Under the pieces are notes generated by a model. The model was not told the origin of the DNA and did not search any database. It was given only the letters and a program-made list of their open reading frames with translations. DNA of 7,141 bases, from contig CALJEW010000082.1 of assembly GCA_938074585.1 (NCBI GenBank), forward strand, positions 1-7,141, written 5' to 3'. The stretch comes from an uncultured Rhodospirillales bacterium (GTDB lineage: Bacteria > Pseudomonadota > Alphaproteobacteria > Rhodospirillales > Casp-alpha2). The position numbers and the translations under genes are program-made. The stretch's first letter is position 1. Each line of letters opens with the position of its first letter. Positions 6,011-7,141 of this stretch are shown in pieces.

Positions 6011-7141
6011 TTACTTGTCGATCCACACCCGACGAAGATCTTCGCGACCCTTTAGTTTGCCAGTCTTGAAGTTCTTAATATAAGACTGACGCGCGGTGCG
6101 ATGGTTGCGGTAGTTCAAGTAGATATAAGGCACATCGTCAAATACAATTTTTTGTAATTCGTTAATCTGCGCCTTAACCTTTAATGGGTCTTCGGTTTTG
6201 ACGATCTCGTTCGCCAATTCATTAGCCCGAGCATTTTGAACACCACCTTTTTTATTGTAGTAGGTAACATTATTACCACCACCTGAGGAATAAAGGTCCC
6301 AAGCGTAGTCTTTCATGTTCGGCCCACCCAGCATTTGCCAAAGTGCCATTTGGTAGTTTCCAGAACGCATGTTGGCAAACATTTGGCCGCCAGAAATATT
6401 TTTGACGTTCAACTGTACACCAACGGCTTTTAATTGTGCCTGCAACAAAATGCCCCGCTGAACATGGGCACCACCCGATCCTGTTTCTAGTTCTAACACT
6501 AATTTCTTGCCGCCCGGCCCATATCCGGCATCAGTCAACAAGGCCTTTGCCTTTTGAACGTTCTGGCGAATGGGTGATAGATCACCCGCTTTTGTGAAAC
6601 CAGGGTGCCACGGCGGGAAAATACTTTCGATCATTACGCCCGCTTTGGAATAAACGTTGTCGATTAATTCCTGACCGTTGACGGCGTATTGAATAGCTTG
6701 GCGTACCCGTTTGTCTTTCAACAATGGGTGGCGCGTATTGACAGGAAGAAGTGTCAGTGTTGACGCCTTACCTTCATCAACAATGATATTTTTATCTTCA
6801 GCCAATTGTGGGAATTGTGATTCAGGAAAAGTGTTAATGACATTCAATTCACCTTTTTTGAGCGATAGAATACGAACACTGCCGGACTTGATTGTGCGCG
6901 CTTCAAAGCCATCCAAACAAGGCTCTCCTTTCCGGTAGTAATTGGGATTTCGTTTCAAGCCGAGCATTTTTTTGGCCTGAAATTTATCAAACACGAACGG
7001 ACCCGTACCCGAAGCACCCTTAATTCCGTACTGCTTTCCTAATTTAGCCACGGCTGTTGGTGATGCAATGCTTAACGAGCTTGCTACACCCCATAAAAAA
7101 GAAGGCCAGACTTCATTTAACTCAATTTTAACTGTATGAGA
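6011..7141 (-). CDS. ABC transporter substrate-binding protein, SBP_bac_5 family (5'-truncated by window edge)
   Basis: Periplasmic solute receptor of the importer, predicted cluster C (peptide/opine/nickel) type. The frame is open from base 7141 to the TAA at 6011-6013, giving 376 visible residues. A GTG at 7049-7051 is not the start, because the 30 upstream codons include FLWGVASSLSIASPTAVAKLG, split here as FLWGVASS and SIASPTAVAKLG, a normal family segment. Family features in fragment numbering: GTGPF (45-49), KRNPNYYRKGEPCLDG (63-78), the long region with KDKRVRQAIQYAVN typical of the 'R.A...AID' helix, and a C-terminal VPYIYLNY strand before the final VWIDK. About 130-170 residues and the export signal should lie beyond the right edge. 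The binding pocket cannot be read from this fragment, so the solute is unassigned. It is the first visible gene of the operon in transcription order, so the main promoter is probably outside the window. Confidence 0.93.
   Translation of the reverse strand, partial: SHTVKIELNEVWPSFLWGVASSLSIASPTAVAKLGKQYGIKGASGTGPFVFDKFQAKKMLGLKRNPNYYRKGEPCLDGFEARTIKSGSVRILSLKKGELNVINTFPESQFPQLAEDKNIIVDEGKASTLTLLPVNTRHPLLKDKRVRQAIQYAVNGQELIDNVYSKAGVMIESIFPPWHPGFTKAGDLSPIRQNVQKAKALLTDAGYGPGGKKLVLELETGSGGAHVQRGILLQAQLKAVGVQLNVKNISGGQMFANMRSGNYQMALWQMLGGPNMKDYAWDLYSSGGGNNVTYYNKKGGVQNARANELANEIVKTEDPLKVKAQINELQKIVFDDVPYIYLNYRNHRTARQSYIKNFKTGKLKGREDLRRVWIDK

Noticed and set aside
7049..7051. GTG as the start of the binding protein
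   Set aside because: The same frame continues to the window edge with family-like sequence, and a start here would lack a signal peptide and the whole N-terminal lobe.

Overview
The window holds one tightly packed minus-strand operon for a peptide/opine/nickel-class (Dpp/Opp-type) ABC importer. A predicted cytoplasmic type I sulfatase gene is embedded in it, and a convergent partial LysR-type regulator sits at the left edge. The protein families and compact operon suggest a Gram-negative proteobacterium. A free-living, perhaps marine, alphaproteobacterium would fit the moderate, slightly AT-leaning composition, but that assignment is an impression and no phylogenetic marker is present.

Layout, left to right. 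At 2-490 (+) is the C-terminal half of a LysR-family regulator that enters from the left edge. A 33-base convergent gap follows. All other genes are on the minus strand, so transcription runs right to left: substrate-binding protein (6011 to beyond 7141, N-terminus off the right edge), a strong stem-loop with a U-rich tail (5962-6002), DppB-like permease (4961-5908), DppC-like permease (4056-4964), sulfatase (2514-4046), DppD-like ATPase (1513-2511) and DppF-like ATPase (524-1513). From DppB to DppF the genes overlap by 1-4 bases or are separated by 2-9 bases, so they are almost certainly co-transcribed and translationally coupled.

How they work together (inference). The periplasmic binding protein delivers a solute to the DppB/DppC channel, which is powered by the two ATPases. 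The sulfatase has the CxPSR motif, the metal ligands expected of the family and no signal peptide, so it probably acts in the cytoplasm on the imported solute. The simplest model is uptake of an intact sulfate ester (or a related phosphonate or phosphate ester) followed by intracellular hydrolysis. The solute cannot be named from the sequence.

There are no RNA genes, mobile elements, CRISPR arrays or long repeats that I can see. The only intergenic stretch of about 100 bases is the binding-protein/permease gap. No stretch over 300 bases lacks a gene. The most notable points are the sulfatase embedded in the transporter operon, the intercistronic stem-loop after the binding-protein gene, a small hairpin that would mask the ribosome binding site of the last gene, and matching four-cysteine clusters in both ATPases.
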